From assembly GCF_001426345.1 (NCBI RefSeq), contig NZ_LMEM01000012.1, positions 290,309 through 354,308 on the forward strand: 64,000 nt of DNA. Reading direction: 5' to 3'. Positions 8,438-15,868 of this stretch are shown here, one piece after another. The notes below the pieces were generated by a model, which was given only the letters and a program-made list of their open reading frames with translations, was not told the DNA's origin and made no database searches. The DNA comes from Devosia sp. Root436. GTDB lineage: Bacteria > Pseudomonadota > Alphaproteobacteria > Rhizobiales > Devosiaceae. Position 1 is the stretch's first letter, and every line of letters starts with the position of its first letter. Both the position numbers and the translations under genes were made by a program.

Positions 8438-9405
8438 AACAGCGGCGGGACGGCGGCGATCGGCAGCAGCCCGGAGAACATGGCGCCGGCGCGGAAATTG
8501 ATCTGGTTGGCATGCGAGCCATCCGGCCGCGGCGAGCCCAGCACCAGCGTCCGCCAAGGCTCCTGCAGCATCGGCCCGATGCGTTCGGCGACGCCGGTCG
8601 AGGTGACGGCAATTTCGCCATCGAGCTGGCCCTGCGGATCGAGCCGTATCTCACCGGTGGCGTCGAGCGTCGAGGTGGCATCGGTGCCGTGTATCGACAC
8701 GACATTGAGCTTGCCGCCCGCCTGCTGCATGGCCGCCAGCAGCATCGGATCGCCCCAGTTCCTGACATCGTCGGGCAGGCCGGAAAGTTCGAGCTGCACC
8801 TCAGCATTGGTGTCCGTGAGCGTCAACCCCGGCCAGGCCGCGGTCTCCGCCCGCGCATAGAGCGCCAGCGCCGCCAGATGGCGCTCGGCATCGTGCTGCT
8901 CGGGAATATCGAACAGATGCACTTCCGCCAGCGGGCTCTGCGCGATCACCGCATCGCCGAACAGCGCATCGGTCCACACCAGGCCGGTGCCCGAGACCGA
9001 GGCACGGGCAATGCGCCAGTTATCCAGCCGCACGCTGGCTTCGAGCGTCGACCAGGCCACGCCATTGCGCATGCCGGTAAAGCTGTCAGTCAGTTGCAGC
9101 GGCCCCTTGGCCGAGGCCAGCACATGGAATGGCGCATAGACACGAATGCTGGCGCGAATGCCGGGGACGTCCACCTCGATATCGCCAGTGACGATATGGG
9201 CCGTGACGCAATCGACATCGAAGCGGAACGGAAAGCCAGTCACGCCCAGCGCCTCGCAACTGACGCGCGGCGTGGTGACCCCATCGGCCTGCGCCAGGGC
9301 CTGGATATTCTGTTTGACCACGCCCGCCAGCACCAGCCACGCCGCGCTCCATAGCACGACGACCGCCACCACGACACTACCGAGAATGATGATTCGCTTT
9401 TTCAT
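8434..9405 (-). CDS. DUF2125 domain protein, membrane anchored
   Basis: The 323-residue protein begins with a basic stretch and one hydrophobic helix (IIILGSVVVAVVVLWSAAWLVLAG), followed by a periplasmic-type domain. The pattern CEALGVTGFPFRFDVDC near the N-terminus is typical of DUF2125 proteins, whose function is unknown. In related genomes such genes sit beside tyrA and chaC, as here. ATG 9405 is chosen because it starts directly before the anchor helix. Confidence 0.82.
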   Translation of the reverse strand: MKKRIIILGSVVVAVVVLWSAAWLVLAGVVKQNIQALAQADGVTTPRVSCEALGVTGFPFRFDVDCVTAHIVTGDIEVDVPGIRASIRVYAPFHVLASAKGPLQLTDSFTGMRNGVAWSTLEASVRLDNWRIARASVSGTGLVWTDALFGDAVIAQSPLAEVHLFDIPEQHDAERHLAALALYARAETAAWPGLTLTDTNAEVQLELSGLPDDVRNWGDPMLLAAMQQAGGKLNVVSIHGTDATSTLDATGEIRLDPQGQLDGEIAVTSTGVAERIGPMLQEPWRTLVLGSPRPDGSHANQINFRAGAMFSGLLPIAAVPPLF

Positions 9406-9565
9406 GGGCGGCACTCTTACCTGCGCTGGCGGCCAGACCAAAGCATCTTCATCACCAGCGGCATTTCATCGGCGGTAAATCCGGGTCGCGCCAGTATCGC
9501 ATGGCTTCTATTGAGACAGCGCAATTGCCTTGGCCGGCAAGCTTGCCTAGGTTTCTGTTCAGGTT

Positions 9566-10126
9566 ATGGCGATGCACGATACGGACGATACAGCGACCCA
9601 CTGGGTCTTCGGCTACGGTTCCCTGATCTGGAATCCGGGATTTGCCCATGTTTCGGCGCAACAGGGCCTGCTCAGGGGCGCCCATCGCAGCCTCTCCATC
9701 GTCTCGCACCACCATCGCGGCACGGTCGAACGGCCGGGGCTGGTATTCGGGCTCACCCGCGGCGGTTCCTGCCGCGGCATGGTGTTCGAAGTGGCCGATG
9801 CCGACTGGAAAGACGTCTATGCCTATCTGCAGGACCGCGAGCAGGTTACGGCAGTCTATCGCGATGTCCAACGCCCGGTGCGACTGGCCGATGGCCGCAC
9901 CGTCAGCGCATTGGCCTTCCTGGTCGACGAACGGCATGAGCAGTTTGCCGGCCAGTTGAGCCTCGATCAGCAGCTGGCCATGGTACGATCAGGGGTGGGC
10001 CTTTCCGGCCGCAATATCGACTACGTGCTCAATACCGCGCGCCACCTGCGCGAACTGGGCATCCGCGACCGGCAATTGATGGCGCTGGCCGACCTGCTGG
10101 CAGGCGATGCTGCCGCCGTCGCCTAG
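9566..10126 (+). CDS. chaC: Gamma-glutamylcyclotransferase, ChaC family
   Basis: The 186-residue protein carries the nucleotide-like binding loop VFGYGSLIWNPGF near the N-terminus and RGMVFEV in the core, both typical of ChaC. The putative catalytic glutamate lies in LQDREQ. ChaC enzymes act on glutathione and release 5-oxoproline and Cys-Gly. The stop overlaps the mtgA stop by 4 bp (CTAG). A second in-frame ATG (9572) is possible. Confidence 0.88.
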   Translation: MAMHDTDDTATHWVFGYGSLIWNPGFAHVSAQQGLLRGAHRSLSIVSHHHRGTVERPGLVFGLTRGGSCRGMVFEVADADWKDVYAYLQDREQVTAVYRDVQRPVRLADGRTVSALAFLVDERHEQFAGQLSLDQQLAMVRSGVGLSGRNIDYVLNTARHLRELGIRDRQLMALADLLAGDAAAVA

Positions 10127-10839
10127 AGCGACAGCCGCCCATTCTCCCCGACACAATCGGCGCGGGCACCATATTCGATGACACGGCCCTCGATGATGGC
10201 GGCAATGCGCAACATGCCCGCCGATGGTCGCGCCGGCTGGCGCAACAGCGGATTGGGCAATGCCGTTACAAGCAGCGTCGCGGTGCGCCAATCGAGATTT
10301 TGCGGCGCGATACCGAAGGCGCGGCGCGCCCCGGCCGCCACCCCGAACTGTCCCTCGGGCCCCCATTCGGCGATGTTGAGATAAATCTCCATGATCCGCC
10401 GCTTGGGCAGCACCAGATCGATATAGAGCGCCAGCGGCACTTCCAGCGCCTTGCGGACCACGCTTTGCCCGTTCCACAAGAACAGGTTCCGCGCCACCTG
10501 CATGGTGATGGTCGAAGCGCCCCGCGCATCCTCCCCGGCCATGAAATTCTGCACCTCGTCGCGCAAGGCCCCGAAATCCACGCCCCAATGCCGGCAGAAC
10601 TGGCCATCCTCGGACAGGATCACCGAAGCCTTGAGCCGGTCTGAAATATCGGCGAGATCGCGCCATTCCCGATCCACGGGGCGACCGGAGAGCGTGCGCG
10701 CCAGCATGGGCACCGAGAGTGGATCGACGAACAGATAGACCGGCGTCAGCACGACGGGAATGGCGACGAGCACGGCCATGACGAGCGCCACGGGCCGGAG
10801 GATCCGCCAGATGCCTTTGGGTTTGCCGCGTCGTACCAT
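10123..10839 (-). CDS. mtgA: Monofunctional biosynthetic peptidoglycan transglycosylase
   Basis: The 238-residue protein is a GT51 glycosyltransferase that polymerises lipid II into glycan chains. An N-terminal anchor helix (ILRPVALVMAVLVAIPVVL) precedes the catalytic domain. The GT51 motifs are clear: SEDGQFCRHWGVD with the catalytic glutamate, GASTITMQVARNLFL, RKALE and KRRIMEIYLNIAEWG. ATG 10839 (MVRRGKPKG) fits the family better than the longer frame. It is divergent from the prenyl synthase gene. Confidence 0.93.
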   Translation of the reverse strand: MVRRGKPKGIWRILRPVALVMAVLVAIPVVLTPVYLFVDPLSVPMLARTLSGRPVDREWRDLADISDRLKASVILSEDGQFCRHWGVDFGALRDEVQNFMAGEDARGASTITMQVARNLFLWNGQSVVRKALEVPLALYIDLVLPKRRIMEIYLNIAEWGPEGQFGVAAGARRAFGIAPQNLDWRTATLLVTALPNPLLRQPARPSAGMLRIAAIIEGRVIEYGARADCVGENGRLSL

Positions 10840-10922
10840 GCAGGTCCAATAGCGGGCGATGGCCGCAGAATCCAGTGCCACGCCACCTTGCCGCCATGCT
10901 CATGAACGGCTAGCAACAAGCC

Positions 10923-11825
10923 ATGTACGACTTCGCCGCCGACATCGCCGACTGTGCCAAAGCCGTGGAAGCGGGGCTGGCCCAACAGCTCGATGCCGGG
11001 CGCCTCACCGGCCCCGGTCCCGCACCCGGTCGGCTGATTGCGGCCATGCGCCATGGCAGCCTGGCCGGCGGCAAGCGGCTGCGCCCGCTACTGGTTCGCC
11101 AGGCCGCGGCGATCTTCAACATTCCCGCCGCGCAGGCGCTGACGGCGGGCCTCGCGGTGGAAATGGTCCACTGCTATTCGCTGGTCCATGACGACCTGCC
11201 GGCCATGGACGATGACGACCTGCGCCGCGGCCGTCCCACCGTGCACAAGGCCTATGACGACGCCACCGCCATCCTGGCCGGCGATGGCTTGCTCACCCAC
11301 GCTTTCGGCCTGCTCGCCGACCCCGCCTGCCACCCCGACCCCGCGGTGCGCATCGCACTGGTGGCCGAACTGGCTGTCGGCTCCGGCGCCGGCGGCATGG
11401 CGGGCGGACAGATGCGCGATATCGAGGGCGAACAGGCGGGCCTTTCGCCCGAGGAAATTTCTACCATGCAGGCGATGAAGACCGGCGCGCTTATCCGCGC
11501 CAGCGTCCGCATGGGCGCCATTCTGGGCGGCGCCGATGCGCGAGCGCTGTCGGTGCTCACCCTCTATGCCGAACTCGCCGGCCGCGCTTTCCAGCTTGCC
11601 GACGACATTCTCGACGTTACCGCCACGCCCGAAGCCATGGGCAAGGCCACCGGCAAGGATGCCGCGCTGGGCAAGCAGACCCTGGTTGCGACGCTCGGTC
11701 TCGAGGGCGCGCAGGCCCGATTGAACCAGACGGTCAATGAAGCATTGTCCACTCTGCGCACCTTTGGCCCCAAGGCCGACGGATTGCGCGCCACGGTGCG
11801 CTATTTCGCCAGCCGGGAGAACTGA
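10923..11825 (+). CDS. ispA: Short-chain polyprenyl diphosphate synthase (farnesyl type)
   Basis: The 300-residue protein condenses isopentenyl diphosphate with allylic diphosphates, most likely to give farnesyl diphosphate. The first aspartate-rich motif is DDLPAMDDDD and the second DDILD. GGKRLRP and GKQTLV are further family segments. The presence of ispG on the opposite strand 1.2 kb away fits isoprenoid synthesis by the MEP route. Product chain length is inferred from family resemblance. Confidence 0.9.
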   Translation: MYDFAADIADCAKAVEAGLAQQLDAGRLTGPGPAPGRLIAAMRHGSLAGGKRLRPLLVRQAAAIFNIPAAQALTAGLAVEMVHCYSLVHDDLPAMDDDDLRRGRPTVHKAYDDATAILAGDGLLTHAFGLLADPACHPDPAVRIALVAELAVGSGAGGMAGGQMRDIEGEQAGLSPEEISTMQAMKTGALIRASVRMGAILGGADARALSVLTLYAELAGRAFQLADDILDVTATPEAMGKATGKDAALGKQTLVATLGLEGAQARLNQTVNEALSTLRTFGPKADGLRATVRYFASREN

Positions 11826-11827
11826 GC

Positions 11828-12463
11828 TTGGCCATCCTCGCCAGCGTCAATATCGGCGCGCCCCAGCCCATTCCCGGCAAGAGCGGCAAGACCGGCATCT
11901 ACAAGACCCCGGTCGAGGGCGACGTGGCCATCACGCGCGAAGGCGTGGCTGGCGATGCGGTGATGGACAGCAAGCATCACGGCGGCCGCGACCAGGCGGT
12001 CTATCTCTATTTCAGCGACGACTATCTCTGGTGGTCGGGTGAACTGGGCCGGGACATCGCGCCCGGCACCTTCGGCGAAAACTTGACCATTGGCGGCGTC
12101 GAAGGGCGCCATGTGGCGGTCGGTGATCGTTTCACCATCGATAAGCTCGTGCTCGAAGTGACCTCGCATCGCACGCCCTGCAATGTCTTTGCCCTGCGCA
12201 TGGGCGATCCGAAATTCGTCCGGCGCTTCCACCGCGCCGGCCGCCCCGGCGCCTATTGCCGCGTCATCAGCGAAGGCGCGCTGCATGTCGGCCAGCCGGT
12301 GCGCTACACGCCCTTTGCCGGCGAGCGGACGAGTGTGAGCGATTTGATGGCGCTCGATGGCGTGCGCGGGCCCGACCCCGCCATTCTCCGCCGGGCGCTA
12401 TTGGCGCCCGTCCACTACAAGATGCGTGCCGATTTCGAAGACAAGCTGGCGCGACTGTTCTGA
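11828..12463 (+). CDS. MOSC domain protein
   Basis: The 211-residue protein belongs to the MOSC family (YiiM-like), related to molybdenum-cofactor sulfurases. MOSC hallmarks include KHHGGRDQAVYLY, the segment GTFGENLTI and the conserved cysteine in HRTPCNVF. The start is TTG 11828, two bases after the upstream stop, with GGGAGAA 6 bp before it, so it is probably translated with the prenyl synthase gene. MOSC proteins of this group are linked to molybdoenzymes or detoxification of N-hydroxylated compounds. The substrate is unknown. Confidence 0.86.
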   Translation: MAILASVNIGAPQPIPGKSGKTGIYKTPVEGDVAITREGVAGDAVMDSKHHGGRDQAVYLYFSDDYLWWSGELGRDIAPGTFGENLTIGGVEGRHVAVGDRFTIDKLVLEVTSHRTPCNVFALRMGDPKFVRRFHRAGRPGAYCRVISEGALHVGQPVRYTPFAGERTSVSDLMALDGVRGPDPAILRRALLAPVHYKMRADFEDKLARLF

Positions 12464-12473
12464 AAGTTCCCCG

Positions 12474-12956
12474 ATGAGCCTCCAATCCGTCCAGACCGAC
12501 CTGGCCAGCCGCGCACCCGACCTTGCGGTGATCGTCACCGACGCCTCCACCGCCACCGTGCAACTGGCGGCCGAAGTGCATGGCGTCGAGCCGGGCCAGA
12601 TTGCCAAGACCCTGTGCATCCGCGTCAGGGACGAGGAATTCCTGCTGGTGACGCGCGGCGATGCGCGGCTGGACAACCAGAAGTCCAAGGCCGCCTTTGG
12701 CGGCCGCCCGCGCATGCTGGGCGCCGAGGATGTGCTGCGCCTCACCAGCCACCAGGTCGGCGGCGTCTGCCCCTTCGGCCTGCCCGCGCCGCTGCCGATC
12801 TATCTCGATGTGTCGCTGAAGATCTATGACCTCGTGATCCCGGCGGGTGGCGACACCCACGCTTCGGTCAAGCTCACGGTCGATCGGCTGGCCGCGCTCT
12901 GCGGCAACAAATGGGCCGATGCCTGCATACCGCCGGGCGAACCCGCCGCTAGCTGA
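12474..12956 (+). CDS. YbaK/EbsC family aminoacyl-tRNA deacylase
   Basis: The 160-residue protein has the YbaK/ProX fold. The conserved lysine lies in GQIAKTLCIRV, and the segment TSHQVGGVCPFGLP contains the family's GGVxP pattern. Such enzymes remove mischarged amino acids from tRNA (for example Cys-tRNA-Pro). It follows the MOSC gene by 10 bp, so it is likely in the same operon. Its end overlaps the convergent micro-ORF by 8 bp. Confidence 0.87.
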   Translation: MSLQSVQTDLASRAPDLAVIVTDASTATVQLAAEVHGVEPGQIAKTLCIRVRDEEFLLVTRGDARLDNQKSKAAFGGRPRMLGAEDVLRLTSHQVGGVCPFGLPAPLPIYLDVSLKIYDLVIPAGGDTHASVKLTVDRLAALCGNKWADACIPPGEPAAS

Positions 12957-13068
12957 GGTTTCCGGTCAGCGCCAACGCCGCCAGCACCAGCAGCAGCATG
13001 CCGACCCAGAACCAGCGCCGCGGCGAGGACTGGAAGGGCGTGAACAGGCGCCGGAAGAAATCGCTCAT
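12949..13068 (-). CDS. Micro-ORF, single-helix membrane peptide coupled to ispG
   Basis: The 39-residue product, [18 protein letters not shown] then [18 protein letters not shown], has a basic N-terminus and one strong transmembrane segment. Its ATG overlaps the ispG stop as ATGA, and GGCGG lies just upstream. This suggests translational coupling. I do not recognise a family. It could be a small membrane protein or a fortuitous frame. Confidence 0.55.
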   Translation of the reverse strand: MSDFFRRLFTPFQSSPRRWFWVGMLLLVLAALALTGNLS

Positions 13069-14306
13069 TCCGCCGCCGTCTTCTGGCCCGAGCCGAACTT
13101 GCGTTCGATATAGTCGGCGACCATGACCTTGAACTGATCGGCCACGTCGGCCCCGCGCAGGGTGGCCACCTTTTCGCCATCGACAAAGACCGGGGCGGCA
13201 GGCGTCTCGCCGGTGCCGGGCAGCGAAATGCCGATATTGGCATGCTTGCTCTCGCCCGGCCCGTTGACGATGCAGCCCATGACCGCCACCGACAGCGTCT
13301 CGACGCCCGGATAGCGCTCGCGCCATTCCGGCATGGAGGTGTTAAGATGGTCCTGGATATCCTTGGCCAGTGTCTGGAACGTGGTCGAGGTGGTGCGACC
13401 GCAACCGGGGCAGGCCGCCACGACAGGCAGGAACTGGCGGAAGCCCATGGTCTGCAGCAGTTCCTGCGCCACCTTGACCTCGGTGGTGCGGTCGCCGCCC
13501 GGCTCGGGCGTCAGTGAAATGCGGATCGTGTCGCCAACGCCCTGCTGCAGCAGGATACCCAGAGCCGCCGAGGAGGCGACGATGCCCTTGGAGCCCATGC
13601 CCGCTTCGGTGAGGCCGAGATGGAGGGCATAGTCGCAGCGCGAAGCCAGGTCCTGATAGACCGCGATCAGGTGCTGGACGTCCGACACTTTGGTCGAGAG
13701 GATGATCTTGTCCCGTCCCATGCCGAGCTCTTCGGCCCGCTTTGCCGACAGCAGCGCCGACTGGATGATCGCCTCGCGCTGCACCGCCGCAGCCGAAATC
13801 GGCGCATCCGAAACCGCGTTCTCGTCCATGAGCCGGGTGAGAAGTTCTTCGTCGAGAGACCCCCAGTTGACCCCGATGCGGACCGGCTTGTCGTATCTGT
13901 TGGCGATGTCGATCAGCGTCGAGAATTGTGTATCGCGCTTGGCCTTGAAGCCGACATTGCCCGGGTTGATGCGGTATTTGGCCAGCGCCTCGGCACAGGC
14001 CGGATGGTCGGTCAGCAGCTTGTGGCCGATATAGTGAAAGTCGCCCACCAGCGGCACGTCATAGCCCATGAAGGCCAGGCGATCGCGGATGATCGGCACC
14101 GCGGCGGCCGATTCATCGCGATCCACGGTGATGCGCACGATTTCCGAACCGGCCCGCGCCAGTTGCATGACCTGCTTGACCGTCGCGTCGATATCGGCGG
14201 TATCGGTATTGGTCATCGACTGCACGACCACGGGTGCGCCGCCGCCGACCAGCACGCCCCCGACATTGACACCTACCGATTGCCTGCGCATTGCCGGGCC
14301 AGCCAT
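13065..14306 (-). CDS. ispG: 4-hydroxy-3-methylbut-2-en-1-yl diphosphate synthase
   Basis: The 413-residue protein (GcpE) reduces MEcPP to HMBPP in the MEP isoprenoid pathway and carries a [4Fe-4S] cluster. The cluster ligands are visible in CPGCGRT and in [10 protein letters not shown]. The N-terminal TIM-barrel part begins [16 protein letters not shown] and includes RITVDRDE and [12 protein letters not shown] 14306 ([10 protein letters not shown]), preceded by GAGGTG, is preferred over a codon far upstream that would overlap the next gene. Confidence 0.95.
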   Translation of the reverse strand: MAGPAMRRQSVGVNVGGVLVGGGAPVVVQSMTNTDTADIDATVKQVMQLARAGSEIVRITVDRDESAAAVPIIRDRLAFMGYDVPLVGDFHYIGHKLLTDHPACAEALAKYRINPGNVGFKAKRDTQFSTLIDIANRYDKPVRIGVNWGSLDEELLTRLMDENAVSDAPISAAAVQREAIIQSALLSAKRAEELGMGRDKIILSTKVSDVQHLIAVYQDLASRCDYALHLGLTEAGMGSKGIVASSAALGILLQQGVGDTIRISLTPEPGGDRTTEVKVAQELLQTMGFRQFLPVVAACPGCGRTTSTTFQTLAKDIQDHLNTSMPEWRERYPGVETLSVAVMGCIVNGPGESKHANIGISLPGTGETPAAPVFVDGEKVATLRGADVADQFKVMVADYIERKFGSGQKTAAE

Positions 14307-14438
14307 GAAACACCTCTGGAGTTCTGAGGGAGAAATAAGCCCGCAAGGGTAGAGACGCAATGTTTCTCGATTGTGTCGAACGGACGCGGGCCAAGGGCCG
14401 CATCTTGAATGCGTCCGCGCAAGGACCATCTATGGGCT

Positions 14439-14732
14439 ATGTTCAAGATGCTCCTCCCCCGCCTCGTCCTCTTTCGCAAGGAAGTCGTCCAGCTCTGGAA
14501 GGCTTTCTGGGCGCCCGAGACCCCGCTCCATCTCAAGGCCGCGACGCTGTTCGTCGCCTTCTACCTGGTCAATCCGCTCGACATCATCCCCGATGCCATC
14601 CCCCTGCTCGGCTGGGTCGATGACATGATCCTGGTGCCGTTGATGGTGAGCTGGATCGTCAGCCGCCTGCCGCGCCCGGTCTATGCCGGCAGGTATGGCA
14701 AGACGGTCGATGGCCGCGCGCGGCGGCTTTAG
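14439..14732 (+). CDS. DUF1232 (YkvA-like) membrane protein
   Basis: The 97-residue protein contains AFYLVNPLDIIPDAIPLLGWVDDMILVPLMV, the hallmark of DUF1232, whose function is unknown. One or two hydrophobic segments suggest a membrane location. The start could also be the upstream ATG at 14409; ATG 14439 (MFKMLLPR) matches typical family N-termini better. It is divergent from ispG. Confidence 0.82.
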   Translation: MFKMLLPRLVLFRKEVVQLWKAFWAPETPLHLKAATLFVAFYLVNPLDIIPDAIPLLGWVDDMILVPLMVSWIVSRLPRPVYAGRYGKTVDGRARRL

Positions 14733-14974
14733 CCGCAGGCGATTTGACAAAGCACGTTATATGGCCATGATGCCAGCTATGAGCCGGTTTTTTACTGCTG
14801 CACGCCTGTTTGAGAGTCGCCTTCGCAAGGCAGGCTGATCGCCTGGTGTTGCTACCTGCCTGATGGGCAAGAGCGGCACCAGGACTGCATCACTTAGCTC
14901 CCCCCAAAACCTGAACATGCTCCCCATGCCACCGCGCATGGCGATGACGCATGCTGTCTGCAAGGCGACACCAA
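14733..14974. other. Intergenic region, possible leader
   Basis: These 242 bp hold no convincing gene. A short frame from 14779 (MSRFFTAARLFESR...) and one from 14863 lack coding features. AGGCAGG (from about 14827) can pair with CCTGCCT (from about 14851), and an unpaired CTCCCCCC follows. This could be an untranslated leader or small RNA for the following cluster, but I cannot support that further. Confidence 0.3.
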
Positions 14975-15184
14975 ATGACGTTCAAATACTCCGTAACCCT
15001 GCCCATCAGCGGCGGCGACAAGCTGCGCCGTTTCCGGGAATGGGCCGAAAAGCACCTGCCCGAACTGAGCTATAGCCTGCCCCCGCAGACCCCGATCAAG
15101 ACCGAGACCATGACCATCCGCCTGCTCAACGTCGAAGACCGGGCGCGCATCCTGCAGACGCTCGCTGCGACCCCATTGTCATGA
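14975..15184 (+). CDS. Hypothetical small protein
   Basis: The 69-residue product starts MTFKYSVTLPISGGDKLRRF and contains REWAEKHLPELSYSLPPQTP. I do not recognise it. The start is preceded by AAGG. It is the first of three tightly spaced genes ending with a GreA/Rnk-like protein and a terminator. Confidence 0.55.
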   Translation: MTFKYSVTLPISGGDKLRRFREWAEKHLPELSYSLPPQTPIKTETMTIRLLNVEDRARILQTLAATPLS

Positions 15185-15202
15185 GCTGGAAAGGAAAACC
15201 TC

Positions 15203-15385
15203 ATGCGCAGCCTGCGCTATTGCAAATCCTGCTCCGGCCCCCGTCCACGGGCAGCCCGCCGCTGTCCCTGGTGCCACCGGCCCTATGACGGCCGGTCGTC
15301 CGGACCTGAACGTCTTTTCACCCACTTCGAGGGCGGATCAGGTGCCGATGCCGCCACGCCAACCAGGAGGCAAGAGCGCCAATGA
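15203..15385 (+). CDS. Small zinc-ribbon-like protein
   Basis: The 60-residue product has the pattern CKSC-X10-CPWC within its first 26 residues, as in zinc ribbons, followed by a polar tail. GGAAAGGA lies upstream of the ATG. Its stop overlaps the start of the next gene (ATGA), so the two are probably translated together. Binding of zinc or nucleic acid is inferred from the cysteine pattern only. Confidence 0.6.
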   Translation: MRSLRYCKSCSGPRPRAARRCPWCHRPYDGRSSGPERLFTHFEGGSGADAATPTRRQERQ

Positions 15386-15825
15386 CCACGATTTCCTTGT
15401 CCGATTGGGGCCAATCGCCCCAGATACTGGTGGGTGAAAGCGAACACCGCCTGCTGACGGCCACGGCATTGACCAATATCGGCGCCGATGCCGAGCGCAC
15501 CGATTTCCTGCTCTATGAGCTGGATCGCGCCCAGATCGTGCGGGATGCCCTGCTGCCCCACGATGTCGTGCGCATCGGCAGCATCGTGCACTACAGGCCG
15601 ATGCCGGGCGACGAACGCATCGTCAAGCTCGTCATCCCGGAGAACGACGAGGCCGCCGGCGCCTATCGGCTCACGGTCACGTCCGTCCATGGGGCAGCCC
15701 TGCTCGGACTAAGGCCAGGCCATATCATGACCTGGCTCGACCCCGACGGCACGACACAGCGCCTCAAGGTGCTGCAGGTGACCAATCCCCTGCCCGGAGA
15801 CGATCCGGGACCAATCGCAGCATAA
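15382..15825 (+). CDS. GreA/GreB C-terminal domain protein (Rnk-like)
   Basis: The 147-residue protein ends in a domain like that at the C-terminus of GreA/GreB and Rnk. It shows VVRIGSIVHYRPMPGDERIVKLVIP, then YRLTVTSVHGAALLGLRPGHIMTWLDPDG. These proteins bind RNA polymerase near the secondary channel or influence nucleotide pools. The N-terminal coiled coil of GreA is missing; a short region with LLTATALTN takes its place, as in Rnk. A strong terminator follows. Confidence 0.78.
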   Translation: MTTISLSDWGQSPQILVGESEHRLLTATALTNIGADAERTDFLLYELDRAQIVRDALLPHDVVRIGSIVHYRPMPGDERIVKLVIPENDEAAGAYRLTVTSVHGAALLGLRPGHIMTWLDPDGTTQRLKVLQVTNPLPGDDPGPIAA

Positions 15826-15840
15826 CTTTGCCAAGAGAAG

Positions 15841-15868
15841 AGGCCCGGATCACTCCGGGCCTTTGTTA
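15841..15868 (+). terminator. Rho-independent terminator
   Basis: AGGCCCGGA pairs with TCCGGGCCT around the loop TCAC (15841-15862), followed by TTGTTATT. It ends the three-gene unit above and reaches into the stop codon of the convergent pyruvate carboxylase gene, where it may act in both directions. Confidence 0.85.

Noticed and set aside
14733..14974. Possible small RNA or riboswitch before the zinc-ribbon cluster
   Set aside because: There is only one weak stem and a C-rich stretch. I could match no known riboswitch class.
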